NCBI GenBank assembly: GCA_963662155.1
Contig: OY759267.1
Coordinates: forward strand, 21,008,438-21,072,437
DNA: 64,000 nt
Direction of reading: 5' to 3'
Source: Lamellibrachia columna
Lineage: Eukaryota; Annelida; Polychaeta; Sabellida; Siboglinidae
Shown here: piece after piece, positions 11,463 through 62,905 of the stretch
Layout: every line of letters starts with the position of its first letter
Position numbering within the stretch: the first letter of the stretch is position 1
Notes under the pieces: model-generated
Told to the model about the DNA's origin: nothing
Seen by the model: only the letters and a program-made list of their open reading frames with translations
Database searches by the model: none
Program-made: the position numbers and the translations under genes

Positions 11463-11678
11463 ACTGCCACTCGGCGACATTCAAGTCTCTTGCTCTTAAA
11501 CTCGAATCGGCTCGAGTAATCCTTTATGACGCCAGTAGAACTTTGTTTCTTGCCCCTTTATCGGAGATGCATAGTGGACGTTCGGATGCAATTACCACTT
11601 GGAATAAACAGAATGAACTCGAGTCATATTTAATGGTTTGATTACAACACTGCGATCACAATATCGAGTCCTAATCAA

Positions 11679-11976
11679 CCCTTTGCAAAACAAATGTATA
11701 GAATTCTATAAAAATGATATAGAAATCTATAGAATTTTGCAGAGTATAGTAGATTTTTATAGAAATACAGAGCATAACAGAATATTGCATAAAAACAATA
11801 GAAACTACAAATTATATAGCTATTTCTGCAAAAGTTCTATTGAATAAAAATGGAATTTTTTTTTTACATAATACTCTATAAATTTTTAAAGAATATTTTC
11901 GGAATTCTACACAGTTATGTCCTCAAAAATCCTATATAATATTTCATAACAATTCTACATACTTGTTTGCTAAGGG
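11679..11976. mobile_element. AT-rich MITE-like element, copy 1
   Basis: AT-rich body built of TATAGAATTCTA-like motifs, ending TTTGCTAAGGG, with a weakly matching CCCTTTGCAAAAC start. Same termini and body as 41776-42132 and 55600-55975. Confidence 0.6.
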
Positions 11977-13237
11977 AAGACAACCGATCCAATTATACGT
12001 TGACAAGTTGTATAATCCGCCTAAAAGCAAATCGGCACCTACTGCTAGGGGGTGTGACATCATCATGATGGGATGTCAGAAAATAGGGCTCAACTGAATT
12101 TCTGAAGATTACATTTATTTACAAATATGCACAGCAGTCATTAATGCTAACGTTTCGCTGTTACCACCGGATAAACGGCCAGGTCACGATTTTCGTTGCC
12201 GTTTTATGGTCAAACGCGTTCGCTAAATAATACAACTTGACGTAATCTCGATTAACGAGGCTCCGTGAGGTGGCGCCACCATGTGTCGCTATCACAACCG
12301 CCTCGTTCCAAACAGTACTTTCCGTTGTGACAGAACCTGGATGTTTGCCCAGAATCCGGGACTGTAATTCTAACTAATCAGTTATGAGCAGCAGTTTATA
12401 AGCGTGTTCAATGCACACGAAACAATTCTAAATATAACTTATATTGGAGCAGTTCACACAATAAAATAAAGCGGAATTACTATTTACACTGTGTTCGTTC
12501 CGTATAGTACCGTCACCGGCGTTTGAATGTCGGCGCCACCAGCAAGGACTGGAAGATCGTAGGCCTGAGCCCGACGGCGTCTACTGACTGTGTGTTGATC
12601 TAATCAATCAGCCCATACTCTGTTCTCGGTGAGTTCACAAAGACGAAGGAAAGTCGAATAAGCGAGATTAATTAAATGTAACGATGAAACGGGACCAACG
12701 GTCGACGAACGATATCCCGGATGTCAAAGCAGAGGTCGCTGCCCTTGTCAGAGTGCGCAAGCGTCTGTCGTTTGCTGCTTGTTCACACGTGCAGCTGATC
12801 CCGTCGTCAGTGTAATGCATGAAACACCTACGTTTACAATACAGACAGTAGATAAACATCACACATCTTCGTTCATGGAGTTGTGTAGCATGTTCGCACG
12901 ACACATGTCCAAAATGTATTTGCGAGGTTGCGAGGGGCAACGATTCTATTCCATGGTTGTAGAAACACAACATATTTTCGATGTTTGTAGAAACACAACA
13001 TAGTTTCAATGCTTGTGGAAAGACAACATATATGTTCAATGTTTGTAGAAACACAACATAGTTTCAATGCTTGTGGAAATACATTATTTTGCTGTTCGTT
13101 GAGTTGGTGTGCATTTACCACATCTAGAGGCGGCGTATTATCGCCGTCTTATTTGTAGAATCACTCGCATCTTGTTTCTTGAGTTCACTCCCTGCAATGC
13201 AGACAAAACAATGCATAACTTCCGCCCGCTCTGCGAA

Positions 13238-13238
<1 letters not shown>
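11977..13238. other. Intergenic stretch with a short 55-60 bp duplication
   Basis: At 12957-13085 the motif GTAGAAACACAACATAGTTT recurs three to four times. The rest shows no recognisable gene. A (TTAC)n run sits at 13239-13271. Confidence 0.5.
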
Positions 13239-13271
<33 letters not shown>

Positions 13272-13507
13272 GAAAAAGGTAACGACAACAAAAAGAGCAT
13301 TTAATGTTCACTCTATGCCGATGTCGAGCTTGTGAGTTTCGATCCACCAAACTGGTATGGCTGGCACCTGATTGACACATGTCTATCATCAATCACAACC
13401 AATGACGTATTTAGGTTATGTACATGGAAATAACAAAACAAACACATTATATGAAGCAAGTCGTACATATTTGTGTACATGTATTGGGGTATTAATCGCA
13501 TACTTAC

Positions 13508-22950
<9,443 letters not shown>

Positions 22951-24540
22951 TGGAGCACCGAACCTAACCCGTAGCAGGGAGTTACGAACATGTAGATTGA
23001 AATCAATTAATGTCCGCTAGATGGCACAACCCTTTAAAATACGACTGGTGTCATTGTACTGACATCAGCATTGTACAAAACAACATTTCCGGTCTTTTGT
23101 TTTCAAAGTGAGACTACAAAATGAACACTTAGGCTGGGTATTTTCCAGATTTTCTATGCCAACATTTTCAATTAAATAACCGCGCAGCAATCGCTACGTA
23201 TAGGCGAGGGATCCAGGGTCATGTGGGGGTCTGACCCCTCCAAAAGTTTGGGTGGGGATGGGCTCGAATATATTTTGACCACCAACAAATCCTCAATGTT
23301 TGCTAGAATCCAGGCGCGGATTTGGTGGGGGCAAGTGACCCTCTCCTCCACCCGAGGTCATGGTTGGCAGCCACCAATTTTGTCATCTCTCCCCTAGATA
23401 TTCAGCAGCTTCCGACACCTGTGCTACGAGTCCCATTTTTTTTCATAGACGCCACAATTTCGTTAGCTCAAAGTTGGAAGGACCAGAGAAACACAACAAC
23501 AAGTAAATAGCATCGTAAGACCATCACCAGAGAGGAATTTCGCTTTAATGTACATAGAGAAAATTAATATGCCAACAGATTTGGTCGAATCAAACCAGTT
23601 TCGTCACATAGACGTGTGTTGCCACATACAGTGTTTGCGAAGCACACCTGTGCCGCACAATTTGAACAACAGCGACAATCATCCTAACATGACACATCGC
23701 TGTTAGGCCACATGTCGACTAGAATCATCAGGCACAAAAAGGAACGTCGGTTTTAATAAGGCAAGGTCGGTGTATAACCTGCTCGCATATGCAGGAAACT
23801 TTTGCATAAATATATGAATGCATACATGCATGCGTTTTTGCGTGCTCTCGCGTGTGCTGTTGCATAAATATGATGTGTGCATGCCTCATTGTGTGTAAAT
23901 AATGACAAGTGTCGGCTGCAAGCACAAACAGATACACTAGACTAAATAATGACAAGTGTCGTCTGAAAGCACAAATAGATATACTAGACTAGATCACTCG
24001 ATCCGTTGCAGGCATGGGCCCGCGTGCTTTTAATGATAGGCGTACGTTGTTAAATCTTTGTTACGAATTGTGTGCTTACTTGACTTAAAATAGAGTCGCG
24101 TGTTGATCTGTCCAGCGCAACCGTTGTTGGACCGATTCAAAAAGGAATCGTGGCAGCAAATATTTTGTAATGTGCGCTGACACAATTACACAAACTCGCG
24201 ACTCGCAACGGAAGTTGAGCAATGTACGCCTAGCAGAAGATGTGAGAGGAACTATCATTAACTACATACGTAATGGGCGCAGGAAAGGAATTTGTTGGCG
24301 CGTTTGTTGGTACATGCGTTCATGCGTGCAGTGCACTGACCTATATAATATATCTCGGAAAGGGGAGGCCAGTGGAGGGGGGGGGGCAAACTTAAACAAA
24401 ACGGGGGGCTGGGGGGGCGTGACCCAACGTTCCCCTAAATACGCCACTGCACATATGTATGCGTGTGTTCGCAATGTGTTTGTGTTTGTATCGACATACC
24501 ACTGTGCGTTTATAAATGCATGCGTGTGTGCGAGCGTGCG
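22951..24540. other. Intergenic stretch upstream of gene B
   Basis: Should contain the gene B promoter; no motif can be assigned. GC-rich islands at 23210-23350 and 24360-24450 (CCAGTGGAGGGG, ACGCCACTGCA) look like ends of dispersed DNA elements, but no full element could be delimited. Confidence 0.4.
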
Positions 24541-25310
24541 TGCGTGCCCGAAAATGTGTGAGTTTGTGTGTGCGTACGTGTACAGTGCCTAATCAGATAC
24601 CCGCCTACTTTGATAGTAAAGTTTTGGTCAGGGCATGCACGCTGTAGCGGAGTACGTACGAGTTCTGGGTGTCTGTGGGCGTCACGTTCTGTTCTGTTCT
24701 ATGTACGCGCTGCAAACGTCTCGCCTCTACGCCCTCGCCTGTTCGTGTGACACTGTTTTCGCGACTGTTCTGCATAAGTCACGTGTCATTGACAGGAACG
24801 AGGCATCGCTCTCGCAACGTGGCTTATGGCGTTGACACATTATTGAGAGAATTGTGAATTTGTGATTTGCATCTAAGCGAAAACGCAAGTGCGAGAAAAA
24901 TTATATTTATGTGCATTACTCTACCGTTGTATTATTAATATTGATATGTTTGTAAAAAAAATAACAACACAGAAACGCATACCTTTATTAGGTGACGAAT
25001 TTTCCCCGTGTAAACTTGTTTCGTAAAACAGAAGGTCAAATTACTTACTGTGTTACCTTGAATTTGATGCCAAGAACTTGCAGCTTCAAAATCACATTAG
25101 ATGTCACGAATTCCGAGCTAGTCCTCAATAGTTCGTGCTTCAAACGTTTGCTGTCTCGGCGCACTCGCCTGTTCTTGTAGTCTGGCACACAACGCTCAAG
25201 GGGAGCTGCTGACAGTCACGTAGCGTCGGTGGATAGATATATGAATCTTTCGATAACTTATTCATTGGCGTTCTTCGCCGCGAGTACAAACACGTTGTTA
25301 AGCGACGCAT
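24541..25310. repeat. Diverged duplicated segment, copy 1
   Basis: Aligns in order with 31030-31730. Shared motifs include GACTCGCCTGTTCTTGTAGT-like, CACACAACGCTC and AACAGTCACGT-like. On the minus strand around 25070-25205 it has an open stretch (DYKNRRVRRDSKRLKHELLR, then LKLQVLGIKFK) ending at a donor AAG/GTAACA. Confidence 0.65.
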
Positions 25311-25680
25311 CAATCAACTAAACAACAAAAGAAACGTGAACATGTCTGTCAAAGCGGTATGACGCAGCTAGATGTGGCGTCTCTATTAAGTTATAATGTC
25401 GTGCTTGGCGCATGTGCTACGCCCCGCGGTCCAACCCGGTTAGTTCAGGGCCTGGACGCCCGGTCCAGCCCGTTTAGTTCAGGGCCTGCATGGCCACGTG
25501 GAATGCATGTGCAAGCGCAGCAAGTGAAATTTGAGAGGTGGACATTGGGCCACGAACTGGACGACCACGACGATCAAGGCAAGACAATGCCACCATATTC
25601 ATCACATCCAAGTGTTGGATAACATCCAAGGCGCCACTGAAACCTCGCTGAACGTCAGCGGGGAACAGTAGAGCATATTT
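25311..25680. other. Short intergenic stretch
   Basis: A local repeat (CGGTCCAACCCGGTTAGTTC and CGGTCCAGCCCGTTTAGTTC) at 25427-25485; nothing else recognised. Confidence 0.4.
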
Positions 25681-26785
25681 ATTTGTCAGACAGTGCGCCG
25701 CTACCGCCCACAGAAACTGAAAACAGGTCCCGAACGAAGAGGTGGTCTCATAAATTCTCAAAGTATCTGGACACCCAGCAAGAAATTACAGCCCTTGACA
25801 TCAAGAAGGTATTCGACCGTGTGTGGCATAAGGGTCTCGTGGAGAAACTCTCATCTTTTGGCATCCACTTGCATTGCTGGATTGCTTCTTTCCTGCCAGA
25901 TAGACAACAGTATATTGTCCTTGGTGGCTTTACATCATCGGTAAAGCCTGTATCTGCCGGAGTCCCCCAGAGGAGTATCCTTGGTCCTGTACTTTTTCTG
26001 ATTTTTATCGATGAATTGGCTTCACACCTTGAGAACGACATCCACTTATTCACTGATGATTCTACACTCCATATTGCCATTAAGAATACATGCGATAGAA
26101 TCATATGCGTAGAAAGCTTCCAATGTAACTTGAATAAACTCGAAGCGTGGGCAGACATCTGGTATGTTACATTCAATGCCAGCAAAACATAGGAGATGAC
26201 CATCAGCAGGAAAAGAAGCCAGAATCATCCCCCACTCAACTTTATGAACAAGGAATTACAGGCAACATATAGTATGGGGTCACCGTCACCAAGATATTGT
26301 CCTTGTCACAGCACATCACATGTATTGCCAAAAAGACAGCAAAGCGTCTCTATATCCTGGGCCGTTCTAGAAACCTCCTTCCTCACAAAGCTCGTATCAC
26401 CATCTAAAAGGCTTACATCCGACCTCTTATGGAATATGTTCACCCAATCTGAATCCCAAGTTTGGCATAATTCCACTGAGTCACAGGAGGAACGTTACAT
26501 TACTGTGCGTCTTCTACCGTCATATCTTCCTGCAGCCATCCATTGAGCTGGCTGAAATTCTACCCTCTGAGGCACCTATCATGAGAGCTATCGGATCTTC
26601 AGTGAGTGGACATCCATATTGTGTACATATTCCTTGATCGAAAACAGAGCTACATCTCAACTCATATATACCTAAGACGAGTCGACTGTGGAACTCCCTC
26701 CCAACATCCGCTTTCCCTGCCTCTCCAAACATGACTGCCTTCAAGACAATTGTGAATGTTTTTCTTATGGATCAGATGTTTTAAA
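25681..26785 (+). mobile_element. Decayed LINE (reverse transcriptase, jockey/CR1-like)
   Basis: Encodes TALDIKKVFDRVWHKGLVEK, SAGVPQRSILGPVLFLIFID, ending in a changed catalytic motif (FTDDST in place of YADD). A stop follows, and later frames give ARITI, KAYIRPLMEY and LWNSLPTSAFPAS. The YADD Tyr-Ala is lost and several frameshifts are present, so it is inactive. Confidence 0.85.
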
Positions 26786-27894
26786 TCATATCGGTCTTAA
26801 TCAGTTCAAATGTGACTGTTTTCATCTTCTTGTGATCATGGTGTTGAGCGTAGTTTAATGCCAGGCTGGGAGACGGTGACCTGCGAATTGTGGGTGAATG
26901 GCATGCTTAGTTAGGTGATTCATCTGGTAGGACATTAACCACCAGATAAATCATGTTTTTTTCTTTTGTTGTATATATTTTTATTGACCCATCCTTGTTT
27001 TTAGCTCGCTTTTAGTGCAATGTTGCTAAGCTTATGCTTTGGGCCACGTTTCATATTTTGATGGTATCACCAGGCCCCTGAATTTCAGTATAAAAAGTAT
27101 AGTGTTTAGTTCTGGTTCAAACCTCCACACGCCACCCCAATATTTGGTGTGATATTTCACATATCGCGCATATTGCCAATCAAATGACCGTCGTCGTTGC
27201 TTATATCGAAGCATAATCTAGATATTCCATTTATACAACATTGATCTGAATACGCGAAGAAAGAGGCCTCACGTGATTGACCCTAGCTGCGATGAAATCG
27301 CCGGCTATGCAAAACCGCCATATTTGTTCGCTCGTGACAATTCATGCATATAATATGTGCTTTATAAATCATATTTAAAGAACAATAAAATAGGCAGCTT
27401 GATACGATTCAACAATATACTAACCATCACGCAACCCGTTTCTGATGTCCACGTCAAAATGCATTAATACCAGTCTCACTCGTTAGGTGGCGGCACTGGA
27501 GCGATATTTTCTGTTGCGATTAAGGATGAGAGAACCACCACCCATCAATACGTAAATGCTATACGCCTTTATGTACTTGGTCAACATTGCTGCGTCGTGC
27601 TGCGTTGAGAAAAGTCTTATTAAGTCGTGACAAAAACTGATGGTAGAATATTCGCGTTTCTTTTGTTTCTCAGTATATAATGGCTACGTATTTTGTTGGT
27701 CGTTTTGTAGGCGGTTCCATATATGCGTATGTGCGCTCCCACGTGCGTGTGTGCGCGTGTGTGTATGCGTGTTTAGGTGCGTGTGAGCGTGTGCGCGTGC
27801 GTGCGTGCGTGCATGTGGGTGATTGTATGTGTATTTGTGTGCATGTGTGCGTGTGTGCGCGAGCGTGCGTGGGTGCGTGCGTGAGTGGTGCGTG
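26786..27894. other. Intergenic stretch
   Basis: AT-rich with no recognisable gene. From about 27720 it grades into GTGCGT-rich simple sequence before the (GT)n tract. Confidence 0.4.
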
Positions 27895-28082
<188 letters not shown>

Positions 28083-28164
28083 CAATGCAGGGCGTGGGAT
28101 GGAAGCTCTTGGAGTTGGTGGTATCTGTTCCAGGCTTCAGTATAGTCTTCTAGCTTGTCTCCAC

Positions 28165-29697
28165 AACTTTGCTCAAGCAGTTGTTGCACATGTCTAGTAG
28201 CCATCAAACAGTTGTTACACACGTCTAGTAGCCACCAAACAGTTGTTGCACATGTCTAGTAGCCACCAAACAGTTGTTACACATGTCTAGTAGCCACCAA
28301 ACAGTTGTTACACATGTCTAGTAGCCCTCAAACAGTTGTTACACATGTCTAGTAGCCACCAATCAGTTGTTACACATGTCTAGTAACCACCAAACAGTTG
28401 TTACACATGTCTAGTAGCCACCAAACAGTTGTTGCACATGTCTAGTAGCCATCAAACAGTTGTTACACATGTCTAGTAGCCACCAAACAGTTGTTGCACA
28501 TGTCTAGTAGCCACCAAACAGTTGTTACACATGTCTAGTAGCCACCAAACAGTTGTTACACATGTCTAGTAGCCACCAAACAGTTGTTACACATGTCTAG
28601 TAGCCACCAAACAGTTGTTGCACACATCTAGTAGCCACCAAACAGCTGTTACACATGTCTAGTAGCCACCAAACAGTTGTTACACATGTCTAGTAGCCAC
28701 CAAACAGTTGTTACACATGTCTAGTAGCCACCAAACAGTTGTTACACATGTCTAGTAGCCACCAAACAGTTGTTACACATGTCTAGTAGCCACCAAACAG
28801 TTGTTACACATGTCTAGTAGCCACCAAACAGTTGTTACACATGTCTAGTAGCCACCAAACAGTTGTTACACATCTATAGTAGCCACCAAACAGCTGTTAC
28901 ACATGTCTAGTAGCCACCAAACAGTTGTTACACATGTCTAGTAGCCACCAAACAGTTGTTACACATGTCTAGTAGCCACCAAACAGTTGTTGCACATGTC
29001 TAGTAGCCACCAAACAGTTGTTACACATGTCTAGTAGCCACCAAACAGTTGTTATACATGTCTAGTAGCCACCAAACTGTTGTTCCACATGTCTAGTAGC
29101 CACCAAACAGTTGTTACACATGTTTAGTAGCCAACAAACAGCTGTTACACATGTCTAGTAGCCAACAAACAGCTGTTGCACATGTCTAGTAGCCACCAAA
29201 CAGTTGTTACACATGTGTAGTAGCCACCAAACAGTTGTTACACATGTCTAGTAGCCACCAAACAGTTGTTACATGTGTCTAGTAGCCACCAAACAGTTGT
29301 TGCACATGTCTAGTAGCCACCAAACAGTTGTTACACATCTATAGTAGCCACCAAACAGTTGTTACACATGTCTAGTAGCCACCAAACAGTTGTTATACAT
29401 GTCTAGTAGCCACCAAACAGTTGTTCCACATGTCTAGTAGCCACCAAACAGTTGTTACACATGTTTAGTAGCCAACAAACAGCTGTTACACATGTCTAGT
29501 AGCCAACAAACAGCTGTTGCACATGTCTAGTAGCCACCAAACAGTTGTTACACATGTGTAGTAGCCAACAAACAGCTGTTACACATGTCTAGTAGCCAAC
29601 AAACAGTTGTTACACATGTGTAGTAGCCAACAAACAGCTGTTAAACATGTCTAGTAGCCAACAAACAGTTGTTACACATGTCTAGTAGCCCCCAAAA
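28165..29697. repeat. 31 bp minisatellite, about 49 copies
   Basis: Unit CAGTTGTTACACATGTCTAG plus TAGCCACCAAA. Recurrent variants (TTGCACATG, CACATCTATAG, GCCAACAAACAGCTG) occur in blocks, which shows that multi-unit segments were copied. It abuts the LINE fragment at 29700. Confidence 0.97.
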
Positions 29698-29699
29698 AG

Positions 29700-30775
29700 C
29701 TGCTGGTTCCAAGTGTTTGAGTTATTCACAGAGGATGTCGTCAAGTCCGGCAGCTATGTTCTGTTTCATCACTGTGATGTAGGAGTTTCACTCTTGGTGA
29801 AAGGTCTAGTGTAGTTAGAGTCGTCCTGGCCATCTTTAGTAGGCTTTGGAAGTTTAACTCTGTTGGGATGAAGCCCTGTGTTTCCTCGACAGTTCATGAC
29901 GTGCTGGTAAGTAACTTGATCTGCTGTGACCTGATATCGAGGTTGTGTTATTGTATTGCCATTTCCCAATATCTTGATGGTCTTTCGTGCTTTTCTGCTG
30001 ATGTGGGTCATGTTTGTACACTCAATCAGCTCTTGCCACTTATTGCGTCGCTCCTCTGATATGGCGTTCATAAGTATCTCTCCTGTTTCCAGGGTTTCAT
30101 CCCCAAAGGGATTTGCCTGGTAGCAGTTGATGTAGTCCTTGTGTATTTCCTTAGCATCATGTGACATTATCGGGATGCAGTTCGTCCTACAGCCTCTCGG
30201 GATATTGATCCTAGAAGACTTTTTTTATCCTCTTCACAAAGATATCGTAGTTAGCTGGGGAAACTGGTAAGTCTTTGATTGAAGTATCTAAATCTACTGA
30301 ACATTTCTCCCAGTTTGCCTTGTTTATAATGCAACGACGGCGGAAGGGAACGGCACGAGGAACAACCACTGTATATATTGTGATTCCAATCAGTCGGAGC
30401 TGGGAATTTGGGATTGGGTCAAGGACTATTTTCTCACATTGGTTAGTAATACGGTTTGAGGCAAACACCAGGTCCGTGTTATACATACGTCTCCATATGT
30501 TGCTATTGAAGGAAATCGGAAGCTTTGCATCATGGATGACTTGCATCTGACCAACTTTCAACTAATTCCCCATCAATGTTTGTCTCTGAATATCGCCCAA
30601 ACACACCGTGGGTGTTGAACTCACCGATTACCATATTTACAGGGTCATCAATGAAGTCAGTTGAGATGGAGAACTTCTCATTAGGTAGCTTGTATACTGC
30701 GCTTACAGAGATCCCCATAAGCTATATGTTGAGAACTTCAGTTACTGAGTTCTGACGTGGAGGATTTATCAACAT
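29700..30775 (-). mobile_element. LINE endonuclease-domain fragment
   Basis: Encodes VYKLPNEKFSISTDFIDDP, VNMVIGEFNTHGVFGRYSET, FNSNIWRRMYNTDLVFASNR and ITIYTVVVPRAVPF, the AP-endonuclease region of a jockey-like LINE. It continues with HDAKEIHKDYINCYQANPFG. Frameshifts at about 30215 and 30540 break it. No RT is attached. Confidence 0.85.
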
Positions 30776-30814
30776 CAACTCCGGTGATGAAAAAAAACAG
30801 CACTGCCACCCTGA

Positions 30815-30965
30815 TCATGTGGTCTCTCCATCATGTGGTCCCTCCATCATGTGGTCCCTCCATCATGTGGACCCTCCAACATGTGGTCCCTCCATCATGT
30901 GGTCCCTCCATCATGTGGTCCCTCCATCATGTGGTCCCTCCATCATGTGGTCCCTCCATCATGAG
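30815..30965. repeat. 16 bp tandem repeat, about 9 copies
   Basis: Unit CATCATGTGGTCCCTC with single-base variants. Confidence 0.95.
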
Positions 30966-31029
30966 TGTTATACCCGGGAGGCTTGGGCGGATACTTGCGG
31001 TTCCGCGGTGCGTTTCTTGTAGGCAGAGC

Positions 31030-31730
31030 GCGTTCATGCGTACGTGCGTGCGCGTGTGTGAACGTGCGCGAATATATATGAGTTTGGGTGTGAGCTTCTG
31101 CGTTTTTGTACAACGGATGTCGGAGTACTACCGACTTATGGATGTCTGTGGACGTCACAGAATGTGATCAGTTCTGCAAACACGCTCCAAATGTTCTGCC
31201 GTAAGCCACGTGTGTTTGTCCGGAACGAAGCTTCGTGGTGTTGTGTATCCAGGACCGTAATGTGACTTATGCCATTAACTCATTATTAATCCAATGTATT
31301 AGGAGAAATCGCGAGTGATTTGTGTCAAAATGAATGTGACAATGCGAGAAAGTGTGTCGACTAATGTACTCTTGTATTATTACTATCAACCGTCTTCTAA
31401 GAATAACACAAAACGTACACATACCTACGCTAGGTCACGATTGCGAGTGATGTGTGTTTTCCGGGTGTAAACTTTCTCCTAAACCAGAACACCAAATCAA
31501 ACACTCCATTACCTTAACAGTGATGCCAGGCCCTGACAGCTTCACGAACCGTACGTGTCACGGATATCCAGTTATTCATCAAGTTCTACATATAGCTACG
31601 GACTCGCCTGTTCTTGTAGTCTTGCACACAACGCTCCAAGAGGAACTGCTAACAGTCACGTGGCGTCGGTATATAGAATTTAATTCAATGGCGATCGAGT
31701 ATAAACACGTTGTTAAGCGTCACATAAATA
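31030..31730. repeat. Diverged duplicated segment, copy 2
   Basis: Partner of 24541-25310. On the minus strand it has DYKNRRVRSYM followed by a stop, then in another frame VKLSGPGITVK before AAG/GTAATG. The position matches the donor-like site of copy 1. Confidence 0.65.
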
Positions 31731-31849
31731 TAATGATGGACAGCTTTTGTTGGCCTTTTTCTTAGCCGTTGTGTAAGTATGTATGCATGTTCGCGTGTGC
31801 GTGTATATTGGCCTGTGTTTGACTAATCACATTTCTCCAGGACACATTG

Positions 31850-32126
31850 TTCAGCCGATCAGCCGACGAGAGTGCAATTTCTCAACCTTGGTCCGCGTCG
31901 TACATGCATTCGACTCTTCTCAAGTCTCAAGTAGTTATACTCCAAACAGCCCAATCTTGAGCTAACACAGGAGTTAGGACCAACGGCTTTTAGTGTCTCT
32001 TCCGAAAGACACTGGCAAAGTGGGGTGAACGAAATTGCCCAAGCTTCGAAACGGCGGAGGTGGAATCGAACCACCGTCCTCTTGATCGACAGGCAGGTGC
32101 TCTAACCATTAGACCACCGCTCCCCC
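31850..32126 (-). mobile_element. tRNA-derived SINE
   Basis: The 5' end (32126) has box A-like GGTCTAATGGTTAGAGC and box B GGTTCGATTCC spaced as in a tRNA, followed by a non-tRNA body containing AGCTTGGGCAATTTCGTTCA and CTAAAAGCCGTTGGTCC. The latter resembles the conserved central domain of invertebrate SINEs. The acceptor stem does not pair, so it is not a functional tRNA. Confidence 0.8.
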
Positions 32127-32449
32127 TCTTCTCAACTGTCATACGCTAAAAATATTTTGTGATTTGTCATGGCTACGAACCATCGGAAAATAACATGTTT
32201 GACGCCTTCGGTGTGGTTTGGCTGTGTAAGAATATAGTTTGCGGCTGCTATAGGTCGAAGCAGAGTAACAAGGTGGAATTTGACTTTCAGATTCAAATTG
32301 ATGTGCACAATTTTTTAATATCATTTGACCGTTATCTGTTTATGAATAGCAAAATTGCTGTTCTGAATATTTGCGAACAGCTGCCAATAATGTATATTTC
32401 TGTGGAAAGATTGGCACCTAGCGGGTTCAATAAGTTCCACTACAAGTCT

Positions 32450-32640
<191 letters not shown>

Positions 32641-33509
32641 CGCACACCTCGACATCCGCAACATTTGCAATTGTGTCCACCTGAACAGGCTTCATTGAGA
32701 ATAATGTAAACTACATTGAAGTGGAACAAAACTTATTTCTGTTGACATATGATAGTGTCCATGAAGACGTTGTCAAGTCGCATGCAGTCATTTGGACGTG
32801 ATGACATGTATTCAAATACAAATCGACTTTGTTGAAATTGCATCTCTTCGTTTTGATGTTCACGACAGCCTTGCGGGACCTTGGTGTACGTGTGATGCTG
32901 GCTATAGTTGGAAATCGTCGTGAACGCCGTCAGTCTGTGTGCCGACGCTAGTGCCAGTCGTGTCGTTAGTGTGATTGATGCTGGACAAAGCACACATACA
33001 GCTACTGACCGATGTAGACCGGTGCAACGGCTCCTGCATCTCTAGCTCTCCTACAACGCAGTGAACGCAACACATAGGCCAAGAAACGGTGACTCCTCAC
33101 GCAACATACGTACCTAGGTGATTAGTGATAGGATTGGATAAGTGAAACGTATATGAAATTACCGCTAAATATAGCGTTGAATGTTATAAATATGATGAGT
33201 GTATGATTGTAGTGATGGTCCCGTTATTAAAACAGCAGTGGAAAATTTCTACGCAGTGAACAATAAACTCTTAGAACATTTGAGCTCACATTGAGTATAT
33301 ATGTTCTTAAAACAATGAACATACACATATAATATGGGAGCAATTCTACTTGACAGGAAATAAACCATTATTGATGTCTGCGTTTCCCTGCTATTGCTTG
33401 CATGCTGTCAAACTTATCTATGCTCTTATGCATATGGGGGAGGAAGCTGGTGAGGAATCGGTTACTGCAGGTGGGTTGGAAACGTGGACAGAATGGAAGG
33501 GATGATAGA

Positions 33510-33772
<263 letters not shown>

Positions 33773-33838
33773 CAAAACGTATGCTGTATGTTTGTAAAAT
33801 AAACCGTGGTATGATTGGTAAGACATTACCTCACGAAC

Positions 33839-62788
<28,950 letters not shown>

Positions 62789-62905
62789 TGTCGGAATGCC
62801 GCGTGCACTTTCCTGCCGTCCAGCCCGGTCGATCGCTGCGACTAAGCCGCGCGACCACCGATGAAGATGACCGCTGAACGTTGTTGACTGCAAATTAAGC
62901 ATCAC

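Noticed and set aside
23210..24450. Ends of a DNA transposon (GC-rich islands with GCGGATTTGG and CGCCACTG)
   Set aside because: They resemble common element termini, but no paired ends, target duplication or transposase could be shown.
28165..29697. CRISPR-like array of 31 bp repeats
   Set aside because: There are no unique spacers: units are head to tail, no cas genes are present and the host is a eukaryote. The same applies to the 65, 34 and 30 bp arrays.
32046..32126. tRNA gene
   Set aside because: Box A and box B are good, but the acceptor stem does not pair and the sequence continues into a SINE body.
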